A stretch of DNA of 64,000 bases from CAYFPX01 sp964501915. GTDB taxonomy: Bacteria; Myxococcota_A; UBA796; CAJQPC01. How positions within the stretch are numbered: the stretch's first letter is position 1; every line of letters begins with the position of its first letter. This document shows, piece after piece, positions 49,319-59,016 of this stretch. The stretch is taken from positions 3,224 through 67,223 of the forward strand of contig CAZCVP010000009.1 in assembly GCA_964501915.1 (NCBI GenBank). Reading direction: 5' to 3'. The translations under genes were made by a program, and so were the position numbers. The notes beneath the pieces were generated by a model that made no database searches, was not told where the DNA came from, and saw nothing but the letters and a program-made list of their open reading frames with translations.

Positions 49319-51202
49319 CTAGCGGCAGGAGCCCTGCTCGGTGTAGTGGTAGTAGCCCAGCTCGTCTTCCCAGAACTCCCCGTTGAACGGCCAGTAGATC
49401 AGGTCCACGGAGGTCGCGAAGTCGAGGCTGGTGTTGGAGGTGGTGTCGATCAGGTCGGGGTTCGACATCTTGTAGGCGTAGTCGGCCCGCTGGGCGGACA
49501 CGACCTCGAACCGGATGATCTCGGACTGGGTGAGCAGGTCCCCGACGTAGTTGGCCATCCGGGCCATCTCGGAGAGCTGCACGAGGCCCGCCCGGCGCTT
49601 GTAGCGGGTCAGGTCGGCCTGGATGACCTGCTTGAGGTGGGCACCGACGGAGTCACGCCACAAGGACTTCTGACCCTCGATGGCCGTCAGCTCGTCGTCC
49701 ATCAGCTCGAGGTGCCGCACGAGCCCGGCCAGGTCCGCGTTGCGGAGGAACTGGGTGAACATCGAGGTGGGCAGCACCGACTCCGACGGGTAGTCGACGA
49801 AGTAGGTGTCGAAGGCCTGGTCGGCGAGCTTCTTGCCTTCCTTGGTGCGGTACTTGCCGGTGAAGGACTTCAGCTCGTCGTAGATCGGGCGGTACTCGTC
49901 CTCGAAGGAGAGCAGCTCCCGCTCGACCTGGTCGTACTCGCACAGGTTGAAGAAGGTCAGGGCCCGCAGCACGCGGGTCTCCGGCAGGAACTCGTCCCCG
50001 ATGTAGAAGGGTGAGTTCACCGTCAGGATCATGCCCAGGGCTTCGTTGAGCTGGTTGGTCATGAAGAGGCCCCAGGACTGCTCGAAGAGCGACTGTGGCC
50101 AGTAGGAGGAGTCCCGCGGGACCAGCTTGTAGTACTTGGTGGCCTCGTCGAAGCGCTGGATGCCGTAGTAGATGCGGGCGATGTTCATCAGGCTGAGGTC
50201 GGTGAGGTCCTCGACCTCCTGCAGCTCGCGATCGCTGTAGATGTCGACGGTCTCGGCGTCGCGCATGACGTCTCGGAAGGACTTCACGGCGCTCTTCAGC
50301 CGGCCCTGCTTGTTGTAGATGACGCCCTCGAAGTACTTGGACTTGAGGTAGACGTCGCTCTTGGTCGAGATCTGGCTGAAGTACTGCCGGGCCTCGGACA
50401 GCGAGTCCTGGCTGTAGAGCCGCACGCCCATCAGGTAGTAGAGGTAGTTCCGGGACTTCCGCGGATACTCCTCGGGCGGGATCTTGGAGATGATGCGCAC
50501 GAGGTCGGAGTTGTCGCCCGTGTAGCGGGAGATGGTGACGAGCCTGGGCAGCGCGTGCTTGAAGTAGGGGTTCGCCGGGCCCTTGCGGATGACCTGCAGG
50601 AAGTAGTGCTGCGCCGAGTGGTACAGCTTCATCTCGTAGAGTGCCCGCCCCAGGTAGTAGTGGATGCGGGTGGTCTGGCCCTGGCAGCCACCGTCTTCGA
50701 GCAGGTCGAAGAGCACCTTGGAGGCGCCGACGGGCTTGCGGGCCTTCAGCATGTCGACGGCGTTGTCGACCTGCTGCTCGCAGTCGCTCTTGGACAGCGG
50801 GCGACGCTCACCCTCCTCGGGCAGGTCCTGGTAGCTGTCGCGGGAGCTGCGGCGGGAGTCGGCGCCGAGCTCCTCGGTGCGCTCGAAGTCGTCCTCGTCC
50901 TCGCGCGGCGGCCGCTTCTTCTCGGTCTCGGCCGCCCGCACGGGCTCGCTGTCTTCGGCCTTGGCGCCCATCTTCTTGGCGGTCTGCACGACCTCCTGGG
51001 GGGCGCCCTGGTTGATCAGGCAGCGGATCTCGTCGGCGGAGAACGTCTCGCCCGAGTCCTCCATCGTCTGGACGACGATGTGGGTCGGCACGTTGACGTT
51101 GACCATGTTCATGATCTCGTCGCAGCTCAGGGCGTGGGCCTCGCCGGCGAAGAGGAGGCTGCCGATGAGGACGACGGGGAAGAGGATGAACGCGCGCTTC
51201 AT
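49319..51202 (-). CDS. gltC: GltC-like periplasmic TPR protein
   Basis: GAGAAGG lies 4 bases before the ATG at 51202, giving 627 residues with a signal peptide (MKRAFILFPVVLIGSLLFAGEAHA). A small N-terminal domain (SCDEIMNMVNVNVPTHIVVQ; DEIRCLINQGAPQEVVQTAK) is followed by a charged disordered linker and then TPR-like helices (IHYYLGRALYEMKLYHSAQH; YYLMGVRLYSQDSLSEARQY). The C-terminal WPFNGEFWEDELGYYHY is distinctive. Myxococcus GltC has the same layout and is encoded beside the barrels GltA and GltB, as here. Confidence 0.68.
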   Translation of the reverse strand: MKRAFILFPVVLIGSLLFAGEAHALSCDEIMNMVNVNVPTHIVVQTMEDSGETFSADEIRCLINQGAPQEVVQTAKKMGAKAEDSEPVRAAETEKKRPPREDEDDFERTEELGADSRRSSRDSYQDLPEEGERRPLSKSDCEQQVDNAVDMLKARKPVGASKVLFDLLEDGGCQGQTTRIHYYLGRALYEMKLYHSAQHYFLQVIRKGPANPYFKHALPRLVTISRYTGDNSDLVRIISKIPPEEYPRKSRNYLYYLMGVRLYSQDSLSEARQYFSQISTKSDVYLKSKYFEGVIYNKQGRLKSAVKSFRDVMRDAETVDIYSDRELQEVEDLTDLSLMNIARIYYGIQRFDEATKYYKLVPRDSSYWPQSLFEQSWGLFMTNQLNEALGMILTVNSPFYIGDEFLPETRVLRALTFFNLCEYDQVERELLSFEDEYRPIYDELKSFTGKYRTKEGKKLADQAFDTYFVDYPSESVLPTSMFTQFLRNADLAGLVRHLELMDDELTAIEGQKSLWRDSVGAHLKQVIQADLTRYKRRAGLVQLSEMARMANYVGDLLTQSEIIRFEVVSAQRADYAYKMSNPDLIDTTSNTSLDFATSVDLIYWPFNGEFWEDELGYYHYTEQGSCR

Positions 51203-51210
51203 GGGCCTTC

Positions 51211-52116
51211 TCACCGCATGCCGGGGAAGAAGTAGGAGGCGGCCAGCGAGACGATGAAGTTGTTCTTCATCTCGAGGGTCGTGGAGTTGATGGTCTCGAT
51301 GTAGACCAGCGACCGACCCTCGGCCCGGATGGCCCAGTTCTCGTTCAGGGTGACCCGGGCGCCGCCACCGATGTTGGTGGTGGTGTGGGGCTGGACCTGG
51401 GTGGCCTTGGCGGTGTCGGAGTCGTCGCCCAGGGCCTCGAGGTCGTCGATGGTCCGGGTGACGCCCATGCCGAAGGTGCCGAAGACGTCGAAGTTGATGA
51501 TCTTGCGACCGTTGATGGCGACCTTGCCGTAGATCGGCGAGAACTGGAACGCCACGTGGCCGAAGCCGGTGAGCTTCGAGATGTCCGGGGAGACCTTGTT
51601 CTTCTCGACGAGCTGGTCGGTCAGGGGCTTCCAGTCCGCGCTCTCGAGGTTCGGCGAGTAGCCTCCCATCAGCTCGATCGCGAAGATCTCGGTGAAGTGG
51701 TAGGCGAGGCAGATGCCTCCGAGGCGCCGGTTGATGAACGGGTCGTTGGTGACGAAGCCGATGTAGGGGCTGACCTCGAAGCGACCCAGCTTCAGGAAGG
51801 TCTTGTCCTGGATGGTCTTGATGACCCGGCGGCGAGAGGCCTGGTCCTCTTCGAAGATGACCTCGGACTGGACGCCCACGCGGTCATCGAGGTCGCCCTC
51901 GCGGACGGCCTCCTGCTCGGAGGCGACGGACTCCTCCTCGTGCTCGCCGAGGATCTCGCGGAGGACGTCGTCTTCGTCCTCGCTGTCGGAGTCCTCGTCG
52001 TCGCTGGAGTCGTCGTCCTGGACGAGACCGTCCTGGTCCTCGAGGTCGTCGTCGGCCCAGGCCGGTGAGGAGACGAGCAGGCCCGAGAGCACGGCTGCAA
52101 ACACGTGGCGATGCAT
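51211..52116 (-). CDS. gltB: GltB-like outer-membrane beta-barrel protein
   Basis: AGGA 5 bases before the ATG at 52116 favours this start over the ATG at 52131, which overlaps the upstream stop. The product is 301 residues: signal peptide (MHRHVFAAVLSGLLVSSPAWA), an acidic Asp/Glu linker of about 40 residues, then a barrel with the myxobacterial OMP signature KLGRFEVSPYIGFVTNDPFI and LAYHFTEIFAIELMGGYSPN, ending FIVSLAASYFFPGMR. It shares this plan with the gene upstream (52131), so the two are paralogous barrels like GltA and GltB. Confidence 0.68.
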   Translation of the reverse strand: MHRHVFAAVLSGLLVSSPAWADDDLEDQDGLVQDDDSSDDEDSDSEDEDDVLREILGEHEEESVASEQEAVREGDLDDRVGVQSEVIFEEDQASRRRVIKTIQDKTFLKLGRFEVSPYIGFVTNDPFINRRLGGICLAYHFTEIFAIELMGGYSPNLESADWKPLTDQLVEKNKVSPDISKLTGFGHVAFQFSPIYGKVAINGRKIINFDVFGTFGMGVTRTIDDLEALGDDSDTAKATQVQPHTTTNIGGGARVTLNENWAIRAEGRSLVYIETINSTTLEMKNNFIVSLAASYFFPGMR

Positions 52117-52130
52117 GATCCTGAGGCCCA

Positions 52131-52952
52131 TCAGAAGTTCGTGATCCGGGCTTCCATCTTCGGGAAGAAGATGGAGATGCCGAAGGTGGCGAGGAAGTTG
52201 TTGTAGATGCGGCGACCCGTCTCGGGGTTGTTGGGGTCGTACTGGGGCACCTGGTCGATGTAGAACATCGACCGCGCGTCGAGCTTCACCGCGAGGGTCT
52301 GGGTGAGGAAGATGTTGGTGCCCAGGCCGACGCTCAGCGGCACGGCCGGCCGGTTCTCCGCCGAGCCGGGCTCGGTCAGCGACACGGGGGCGTCGCCCTC
52401 ATCGACGACCGCCGAGGCGTCGTACTTGGCGTAGTGCTTTCGCACGACGATGAAGCCGAGTCCCAGGGTGCCGTAGAGGTCGAAGTTGAGGACCAGCTCA
52501 CCGACGAGGTTGATCTTCCCGTAGACCGGCGCCCACATGACGTTGAAGATCGCCCCCAGCATCATCTTGTCGACGGGCTGCTGGAACTCGACGTCGGAGG
52601 CCCCGCCGTGGGCGATGACCACCAGGGTGTTGGTCAGCCCCTTCAGGTCGGTCTCACCGAGGTCCGGCGAGTAGAAGACCTGAGCCGTGGCTGCGAGCTG
52701 CTCCGAGAAGTGGTACCCGGCGACGAGTCCCCCGGTGTAGCGCTTGACCATCGGGTTGTTCGGCACGTAGCCGAAGATGGGCGAGACCTCGAAGCGACCG
52801 GACTTCAGGAAGTACCGGTTCTGGATCGCGTTCTTCTTGGTGACCTCCCCCCGATGGACCGCGAGGGCCTCCTCGGACGGGGTGGCCGCCTGGGCTTCGC
52901 TCAGTGGGAGGAGAGGCAGCAGCAGGAGCCCTGCCGCGATGGTCTTGAGCAT
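52131..52952 (-). CDS. gltA: GltA-like outer-membrane beta-barrel protein
   Basis: The ATG at 52952 gives 273 residues; an ATG at 52979 is also in frame. The signal peptide is MLKTIAAGLLLLPLLPLSEAQA. The barrel carries FLKSGRFEVSPIFGYVPNNP, VAGYHFSEQLAATAQVFYSP and a terminal ATFGISIFFPKMEARITNF, matching the outer-membrane barrel domain typical of Myxococcales. It is the first gene of the Glt-like run, and it lies 14 bases before the gltB-like gene. Confidence 0.68.
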   Translation of the reverse strand: MLKTIAAGLLLLPLLPLSEAQAATPSEEALAVHRGEVTKKNAIQNRYFLKSGRFEVSPIFGYVPNNPMVKRYTGGLVAGYHFSEQLAATAQVFYSPDLGETDLKGLTNTLVVIAHGGASDVEFQQPVDKMMLGAIFNVMWAPVYGKINLVGELVLNFDLYGTLGLGFIVVRKHYAKYDASAVVDEGDAPVSLTEPGSAENRPAVPLSVGLGTNIFLTQTLAVKLDARSMFYIDQVPQYDPNNPETGRRIYNNFLATFGISIFFPKMEARITNF

Positions 52953-53018
52953 GCTTCTTGCACTCTGAAGTAGCAGCATCGCCAGCTTTCCGGGTGTGCG
53001 CGGACCCACCGAAATGGC

Positions 53019-53030
53019 CCGGAATTCCGG
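53019..53030. promoter_or_regulatory. 12-bp palindrome upstream of the Glt-like cluster
   Basis: CCGGAATTCCGG is a perfect palindrome 67-78 bases before the gltA-like start, in the 169-base region between it and the lipoprotein gene. It lies close to a TTGACC sequence on the minus strand. It could be an operator; nothing more can be said from sequence. Confidence 0.25.
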
Positions 53031-53077
53031 ATCCTGGGTCAAGGGTTGGGGAACATAGCACGTCAGCCCCACCGGAC

Positions 53078-53092
53078 CAGACCGCGGGTCTG
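53078..53092 (-). terminator. small hairpin after the receptor-lipoprotein operon
   Basis: A perfect 6-bp stem CAGACC/GGTCTG with a 3-base loop (GCG) lies 30 bases beyond the stop of the minus-strand lipoprotein gene at 53122. It is a candidate for separating the TonB-related operon from the Glt-like run. It is weak, with no T run. Confidence 0.35.
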
Positions 53093-53121
53093 TCAGGCGG
53101 ATGTCAGCTCTGAGGTGGACG

Positions 53122-54093
53122 TCAGGGTGCGTCGACCACCAGCGGCTGGGTCCACCACGCCATGCCCCCGCGTCGGTCTCGAACCACCACCCAGACCGTG
53201 ACCTCTTCGTCCTCGCTCGCCTCGGGGGCCACCCACTGGACGGCGCTGTTGGGGTAGAGGGCGAAGTTGGCCACGAAGTCCCCCCCCGTCGCGTAGAACG
53301 TGAAGTAGGGCTCTTCGACGCGGTCTTCTTCGACACCATCAGAGGTCGTGTACCGGTACACCTCGAGGGTCGTTTCATCGAGCATCGGCTCGAGGTCGTA
53401 GGGCTGGCCCGGACTCACGTGCATCACCTGGCCGACCTCGACGGGGAAGCCGTCCACGGCGAGGTGCTCGATGGCAGGGCTGTGGTTCGGGGTCAGGGCC
53501 TCGCTCACGGGCATGCGCTTGTAGGCGATCTCGGTGGACTCGGGCTCGTCCTCCTCGGTGACCTCGACGAGGTTGCCCTCTTCGTCCTCGAACATCGGGA
53601 AGGTGGACAGGGTGATGAAGTAGTTGAGGCCCTCCTGCCGCTCGCCCTCGGTCAGGTCGTCGAGCACGTCCTCGGGCACGGTGAGGGCCGGCGGGAAGTA
53701 GGGCTCGAAACCCCAGAAGCCCGCCTCCTGGGCGGCGGCCATGAGCTCCAGCAGCTCGGCGGGGGTCAGCTCCTCCGGATCGACCTCGAACAGCGCCTCG
53801 ATGGCCTCCATGTCGATCTCGCAGCCGAAATTGTCGGCCTCCTCGGGCAGGCACCCCATCCAGGTGACGCCGAACTCGGAGTAGTCGGGGTGCACCACCA
53901 GCGAGCGGAAGGAGACGATGTCGCCCGGCCGCGGCTCCGTCAGGCCCACGTCCTCGAAGTCGGGATCGCTCGGTCGCGCGGTCACCTCGGCCTCGACGGC
54001 CAGGATGCGGGTCCGATCGATCAGCCAGCTCGGTGTCAGGGCCTGGAGGTCGACGGTGTAGCACCCCGAGAGCGTCAGCATCGAGAGGATCAC
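53122..54093 (-). CDS. lipoprotein of unknown function next to a TonB-dependent receptor
   Basis: The GTG at 54093 overlaps the receptor stop by four bases. The 323-residue product has a very short lipoprotein signal with lipobox LTLSGC (Cys11). The remainder is acidic and beta-rich, with two cysteines (WMGCLPEEADNFGCEID) and a C-terminal Ig-like region (AVQWVAPEASEDEEVTVWVV) resembling the PKD-like domains of other lipoproteins here. I know no family for it. Coupling to the receptor suggests an accessory in capture of the same ligand. Confidence 0.75.
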   Translation of the reverse strand: MILSMLTLSGCYTVDLQALTPSWLIDRTRILAVEAEVTARPSDPDFEDVGLTEPRPGDIVSFRSLVVHPDYSEFGVTWMGCLPEEADNFGCEIDMEAIEALFEVDPEELTPAELLELMAAAQEAGFWGFEPYFPPALTVPEDVLDDLTEGERQEGLNYFITLSTFPMFEDEEGNLVEVTEEDEPESTEIAYKRMPVSEALTPNHSPAIEHLAVDGFPVEVGQVMHVSPGQPYDLEPMLDETTLEVYRYTTSDGVEEDRVEEPYFTFYATGGDFVANFALYPNSAVQWVAPEASEDEEVTVWVVVRDRRGGMAWWTQPLVVDAP

Positions 54094-56789
54094 AGCAACA
54101 CCTCCAGCTCGAAGCCCGGCGAGGGGATGAAGGGCAGGCCGCGGATGTAGCGGGACTCGGTGTAGTCGAAGTTGTTCTGCTCGAACTCCGGGTTCTCGCC
54201 CCGGTAGACGTTCAGGAAGTCGACGTAGGTGTTCAGCCTCGCCCGCTTGAACTGCCAGTCCCGCTCGATGCGCAGGTCCAGACCGACGAAGGGCGGCAAC
54301 CGGTGGGTGTTGTACTCATCGGTGCGGTAGCCGTAGTAGAAGTCCTGGTCCAGGTCGTAGACGCCGCCCTCGTAGGGGTTGGTCGGGTTGCCGCTGACGT
54401 AGCGGAAGCGACCGGAGACCATCACCTCGAAGGGCAGGGTGTAGCCGGCGATCGCGACCAGGATGTGGGTCTGGTCGTAGTCGTAGAGGTACCAGCCGGT
54501 GTCGTCGGTCTCGGGGAAGAGGTCGTCCCGCTCGTCGTCGTCCGGGTAGTTGTTCCGGACCGAGCGGCTCAGGGTGTAGCTGATCCAGCCGAAGAAGCGC
54601 CCGATCGGGTCGCGCTGGGCGATGACCTCCAGTCCATAGGCCCGCCCGATGCCCTCGTTGACGAAGTACTGGTCCTTGTAGAAGTCTTCGAAGTCCGGGT
54701 TGTAGACGATCTGGCGGTCGAGGAGCTTGTAGAAGGTCTCGAAGTCGAAGCGGAAGCCCTGGGGCAGCTCCTGCTCCCAGCCCAGAGAGGTCGCCCAGGC
54801 CCGCTCGTAGCCCAGCTCCACGGGCAGCTCCGGGTGGTAGGACTCCATCGGCTGGGGCGGCTGCTGGTAGGTCCCGGTGCCCCCCTTGACGAAGCCGTGC
54901 TCGAGGATCTGGGCCCGGAAGGCCAGGCGGGCATCGACGCTGGTGATCGCGTAGAGGTCCTTGAGCCAGGTGGCGTTGAGCCGCAGGCCCGGGGTGAGGA
55001 TCAGCCGCTCCCGGTTCTCCTCGAACGGCCTGATCACGGTCTTGAGGTAGAAGTCGGGGCCCCAGGCCTGGTCGTCACCGGCGACGACCGTGCGCTCGCG
55101 CTCGCCCAGCGGGTCGTAGTCCGAGAGCATGTCCGGGTTGAAGGGCATCTCGAACTTGAAGTCGTAGTAGCCGCCGATGAGGTCGAAGCCCGGGATGACC
55201 TCCAGGGCCTCGAAGGGAGTCCACCTCAGCTCCCCGCGGGCGGTGAGCAGGACCTGCCAGGAGTCGTACTTGAGCTCCTCGCCCAGCCCGAAGTGGGTGA
55301 AGTCAGCACCGAAGGACGGCGTCAGGACCCCTGTGAGCTTGTCGCTGAAGCGGTGGTCCACCTGGAAGAGGATGCGGTGGGTCGAGTAGCGCACGGCGAC
55401 GTCGCCTTGGGCGTCCTGGTCGGTGCCCTGGGCCATGTCCTCGGGGGTCGTGACCAGGAGCTGGTCCTCGAAGCCGAAGAGGAGGGCGGTGAAGCGCGTG
55501 TTCTCCATGCCCGTGTAGGCGTACTTGGCCTGGTAGTCGAGCCACCGCGGCTTGACGACGATGCCCAGCTCGTCGGGGATGAAGAAGGGCACGAAGAGGT
55601 CGATGTAGGAGCGGCGGGCGGCGACGGCGTAGTGGTGCTGCTTGTCCTTGCCGAAGCGCCCCTCGACCATGCCCCCAGAGTCCATGATGTCGGTGGACCA
55701 GGTCAAGCGGGTCTGCTCGGAGGTCTCGCTCTTGGTGGTGACGTCGACCACGCCGCCGAGGGAGCGCCCGTACTGGACGCCGTAGCCGCCCGGCAGGTAG
55801 TCGACGGTCTCGACGAGGTCGGAGTTGAAGATCGAGGCGTAGCCGCCGAGGTGGTAGATGATCGGGATCCGGATGCCGTCGACGTAGACAGCGGAGTCCT
55901 CGGGGTTCGAGCCCCGGATGATCAGCAGGCCGGTGCCGAAGGGCGAGCGGGCGGCGCCGGGCAGGTTCTGGATCACCCGGACCGGGTCGCCGAACGTGCC
56001 GGGGACGCGTCGGATCTCGCTGATGGTCAGGGTGCGGCGGGTGATGTCCTCGCCGGGACGCCGGTAGGTGCCGACGGCCTCTTCTTCGTAGCCGGTGGGC
56101 TTGATCCAGAGGCGCACCTCGGTGACTTCGCCCTCGGTGACCTCCAGCGACTTCTCCAGCACCTGGTGGTCGGCGCTGACCACCCGCAGTGTCAGCGGGC
56201 CGACGGGCACGCCACGGAATTCGAAGTGGCCGGCTGCGTCGGTCTCGGCGGTCACCTCGCTGTCGGCCAGGGTGACCACCTGGCCGGCGACCACGGCCCG
56301 CGAGCCCATCTCGATGAGGAAGCCCTCGAGGTTGACGGGGAGTGGGGCCTCCTCGAGGGTCTCGGCGACCTCCTCGTCGGGCACCGCGCCCTCGACCTGG
56401 GCCGCGTCGAGCACGAAGCCGTACTCGAACTCGATCATCACGGGGACCGGGCCGGTCTCGTCCTCGGCGGGGGTGAAGACGAACTGGCTGGCGGCCTCGT
56501 GCGCCGCCTCGTCGAAGCCCCAGCCCGCGGCCTCGAGGACCTCCACGGAGGTCACCGCCCCCGTCTCGTCGATCTCGATCAGCAGCAGGACGATGCCCTC
56601 GATCTCGGCTTCGAGAGCCGCCTCCGGGAAGGGGGCCTGGACGAACTCGACCAGGGTGGGCATCACCAGGATCGGGGGCAGCTCCTCGTCGCCCTCGGCG
56701 CTGGCTTCGTCGTCGGTGGCGGGCTCCTCGGGGGCGTCCTGCGCCCAGACGGGGGCAAAGGCGAGCCAGAGGGAGATCATCGACACCAC
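54090..56789 (-). CDS. TonB-dependent receptor with N-terminal TonB-like and CarboxypepD domains
   Basis: The GTG at 56789 gives 899 residues; the ATG at 56780 may be the true start (signal peptide MISLWLAFAPVWAQ). Residues of about 35-130 form a TonB C-terminal-like domain (APFPEAALEAEIEGIVLLLI; GWGFDEAAHEAASQFVFTPA). A carboxypeptidase-regulatory-like domain follows (GHFEFRGVPVGPLTLRVVSA), then a plug (RVIQNLPGAARSPFGTGLLI; VDYLPGGYGVQYGRSLGGVV) and a 22-strand-size barrel. It imports a large or scarce ligand across the outer membrane using ExbBD-TonB, encoded just upstream. The ligand is unknown. Confidence 0.88.
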   Translation of the reverse strand: MVSMISLWLAFAPVWAQDAPEEPATDDEASAEGDEELPPILVMPTLVEFVQAPFPEAALEAEIEGIVLLLIEIDETGAVTSVEVLEAAGWGFDEAAHEAASQFVFTPAEDETGPVPVMIEFEYGFVLDAAQVEGAVPDEEVAETLEEAPLPVNLEGFLIEMGSRAVVAGQVVTLADSEVTAETDAAGHFEFRGVPVGPLTLRVVSADHQVLEKSLEVTEGEVTEVRLWIKPTGYEEEAVGTYRRPGEDITRRTLTISEIRRVPGTFGDPVRVIQNLPGAARSPFGTGLLIIRGSNPEDSAVYVDGIRIPIIYHLGGYASIFNSDLVETVDYLPGGYGVQYGRSLGGVVDVTTKSETSEQTRLTWSTDIMDSGGMVEGRFGKDKQHHYAVAARRSYIDLFVPFFIPDELGIVVKPRWLDYQAKYAYTGMENTRFTALLFGFEDQLLVTTPEDMAQGTDQDAQGDVAVRYSTHRILFQVDHRFSDKLTGVLTPSFGADFTHFGLGEELKYDSWQVLLTARGELRWTPFEALEVIPGFDLIGGYYDFKFEMPFNPDMLSDYDPLGERERTVVAGDDQAWGPDFYLKTVIRPFEENRERLILTPGLRLNATWLKDLYAITSVDARLAFRAQILEHGFVKGGTGTYQQPPQPMESYHPELPVELGYERAWATSLGWEQELPQGFRFDFETFYKLLDRQIVYNPDFEDFYKDQYFVNEGIGRAYGLEVIAQRDPIGRFFGWISYTLSRSVRNNYPDDDERDDLFPETDDTGWYLYDYDQTHILVAIAGYTLPFEVMVSGRFRYVSGNPTNPYEGGVYDLDQDFYYGYRTDEYNTHRLPPFVGLDLRIERDWQFKRARLNTYVDFLNVYRGENPEFEQNNFDYTESRYIRGLPFIPSPGFELEVLL

Positions 56790-56793
56790 GCGG

Positions 56794-57546
<753 letters not shown>

Positions 57547-57996
57547 CTAGTTGGCGGAGCTCTCTGGCATGGTGCGGTAGGCCTCGACCTGGGCCGGATC
57601 GATGTTGATGGCGAACTTGGCGATGCCTTCCTGCTTCACCAGGTCGATGAGCCAGACGACGCGCCCGTGATCGACGGTGGAGTCCGCCGCGATCAGCGCC
57701 GTGACCTCCTCGGACCGGGCCAGCTCCCGCTGGATGAAGGCTCGGAGGGTCGGCTCCTCGATGGCCACCCCGTTGAGGAAGAGGCCGCCCTCGGCGTCCA
57801 GGGTCAGGCCGAGCGACGAGTTCTCGGTGCTCTCTCCGGTCGCGGCTTCGGGCAGGTTCACCTTGATCGAGGGCTCCATGATGTAGGAGGCCGTGACCAT
57901 GAAGATGATCAGCACCACCAGGACGATGTCCACGAAGGGGGTGATGTTGATGTCGGTGATCGCGTCGTCCGAGCTGCCGCCGAGCTTCGAAGCCAC
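57547..57996 (-). CDS. exbD: ExbD/TolR-family biopolymer transport protein
   Basis: The GTG at 57996, two bases after the exbB stop, gives 149 residues. The N-terminus carries ITDINITPFVDIVLVVLIIF, where the Asp of the single membrane helix is the proton-carrying residue of ExbD/TolR/MotB proteins. The periplasmic domain includes LIAADSTVDHGRVVWLIDLV. The frame is open upstream across exbB, but that part is a shadow. Gene order exbB-exbD-tonB-receptor is classical. Confidence 0.93.
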   Translation of the reverse strand: MASKLGGSSDDAITDINITPFVDIVLVVLIIFMVTASYIMEPSIKVNLPEAATGESTENSSLGLTLDAEGGLFLNGVAIEEPTLRAFIQRELARSEEVTALIAADSTVDHGRVVWLIDLVKQEGIAKFAINIDPAQVEAYRTMPESSAN

Positions 57997-57998
57997 GC

Positions 57999-58691
57999 TC
58001 AGGCCCCTTCGGCCAGGGACGGGCGCGCGCTCTCGGGCTGCTCTTCGGTGTCCTCCTCCTCTTCGTTGGCCTTGAGCCGGGCCAGCACCAGGTGGGAGAG
58101 GCTCTCCAGGCGGGCGAAGGTGTTCTTGAGCCGCCGCTGCAGCCAGTTGTAGAGGACGACGGCGGGAATGGCGACCATCAGGCCGATGGCCGTGGCCACC
58201 AGGGCCTCCGAGATGCCGGCCATGACCGCGCTGGCGGCCTCGGCCTCGTTCTGGGCCAGGTCGTGGAAGGCCTTGATGATGCCGAGCACGGTGCCGAAGA
58301 GCCCGACGAAGGGGGCGTTGGAGCCCACGGTCCCCAGCACGATGAGCCCGCGCTCCATGCGCATGCGCTCGAAGATCATGTGGCCGGAGAGCGCCTCCTC
58401 GGCGGCCTCCCGGCCCTGCTCGGCGGCTTCGATGCCCGCGGCGAGCACCCTGGCCAACACGCCCCCGAGCCCCTCCACCCCCACCAGGAAGGCGTCGGCC
58501 TCGCCCCACATGAGGTAGGACGAGATGGCGTTCTCCAGGGCCGACCCGGGCGTGCCGTTGCGCACGCCGTAGACCAGCCGCTCCAGCGTCACCGCCAGGC
58601 AGGCCACGCCCATGACGACGAGCAACCACAGCACCCACTCGGCGCCGAGGAGGGAGAAGGAGAGGAGGCTCTGCTCGAGATCGATGTTCAT
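57999..58691 (-). CDS. exbB: ExbB/TolQ/MotA-family proton channel protein
   Basis: The ATG at 58691 gives 230 residues with three membrane helices: about 15-35, 120-145 (APFVGLFGTVLGIIKAFHDL) and 160-185 (EALVATAIGLMVAIPAVVLY). The GTVLGI and ATAIGL-VAIPAV segments are family signatures. With ExbD it converts proton flow into motion for TonB. In Myxococcus the gliding motor proteins AglR/Q/S belong to the same superfamily, so this motor could in principle serve the Glt-like genes too; that is speculation. Confidence 0.93.
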   Translation of the reverse strand: MNIDLEQSLLSFSLLGAEWVLWLLVVMGVACLAVTLERLVYGVRNGTPGSALENAISSYLMWGEADAFLVGVEGLGGVLARVLAAGIEAAEQGREAAEEALSGHMIFERMRMERGLIVLGTVGSNAPFVGLFGTVLGIIKAFHDLAQNEAEAASAVMAGISEALVATAIGLMVAIPAVVLYNWLQRRLKNTFARLESLSHLVLARLKANEEEEDTEEQPESARPSLAEGA

Positions 58692-58862
58692 GGGGCCATT
58701 GTGCTGCCCGGAGACCGCGGGACTATAACCGAGGCATCACCGGGCCCGGCGGTGGGTGTGAGCGCGGGAGAGTGGGGGAGACGGGCAACGTCTGGGGGGC
58801 CACGCCTCTTCCCTCGGGGGTGGTCTTCGGCCAGCCTCTGTCGGCTCGCCAGGGTCTGGAGC

Positions 58863-58936
58863 TGGAGGCGGCGACCGGAATCGAACCGGTGATGGAGGAT
58901 TTGCAATCCTCTGCCTTACCACTTGGCTACGCCGCC
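58863..58936 (-). tRNA. tRNA-Cys (anticodon GCA)
   Basis: On the minus strand the sequence begins GGCGGCGTAGCCAAGTGGTA. The anticodon stem GAGGA/TCCTC encloses loop TTGCAAA with anticodon GCA, the T-arm is ACCGG-TTCGATT-CCGGT, and the acceptor CGCCGCC is followed by TCCA. CCA is encoded. The flanks 58692-58862 and 58937-59016 hold no other gene. Confidence 0.96.
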
Positions 58937-59016
58937 TCGTGGCTGCCCGGTAATCGACGGACGGCTCGTGTCAAGCTCCGGGGCACCGCCCGGATAAGCC
59001 CTCGGGTGAGGAGCAG

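Noticed and set aside
46715..50014. A 1099-codon open frame on the plus strand over the gltD/gltC-like genes
   Set aside because: It is the mirror of real minus-strand genes, with Leu/Val/Gly/Asp low-complexity composition and no domain. Long antisense frames are expected at this GC content.
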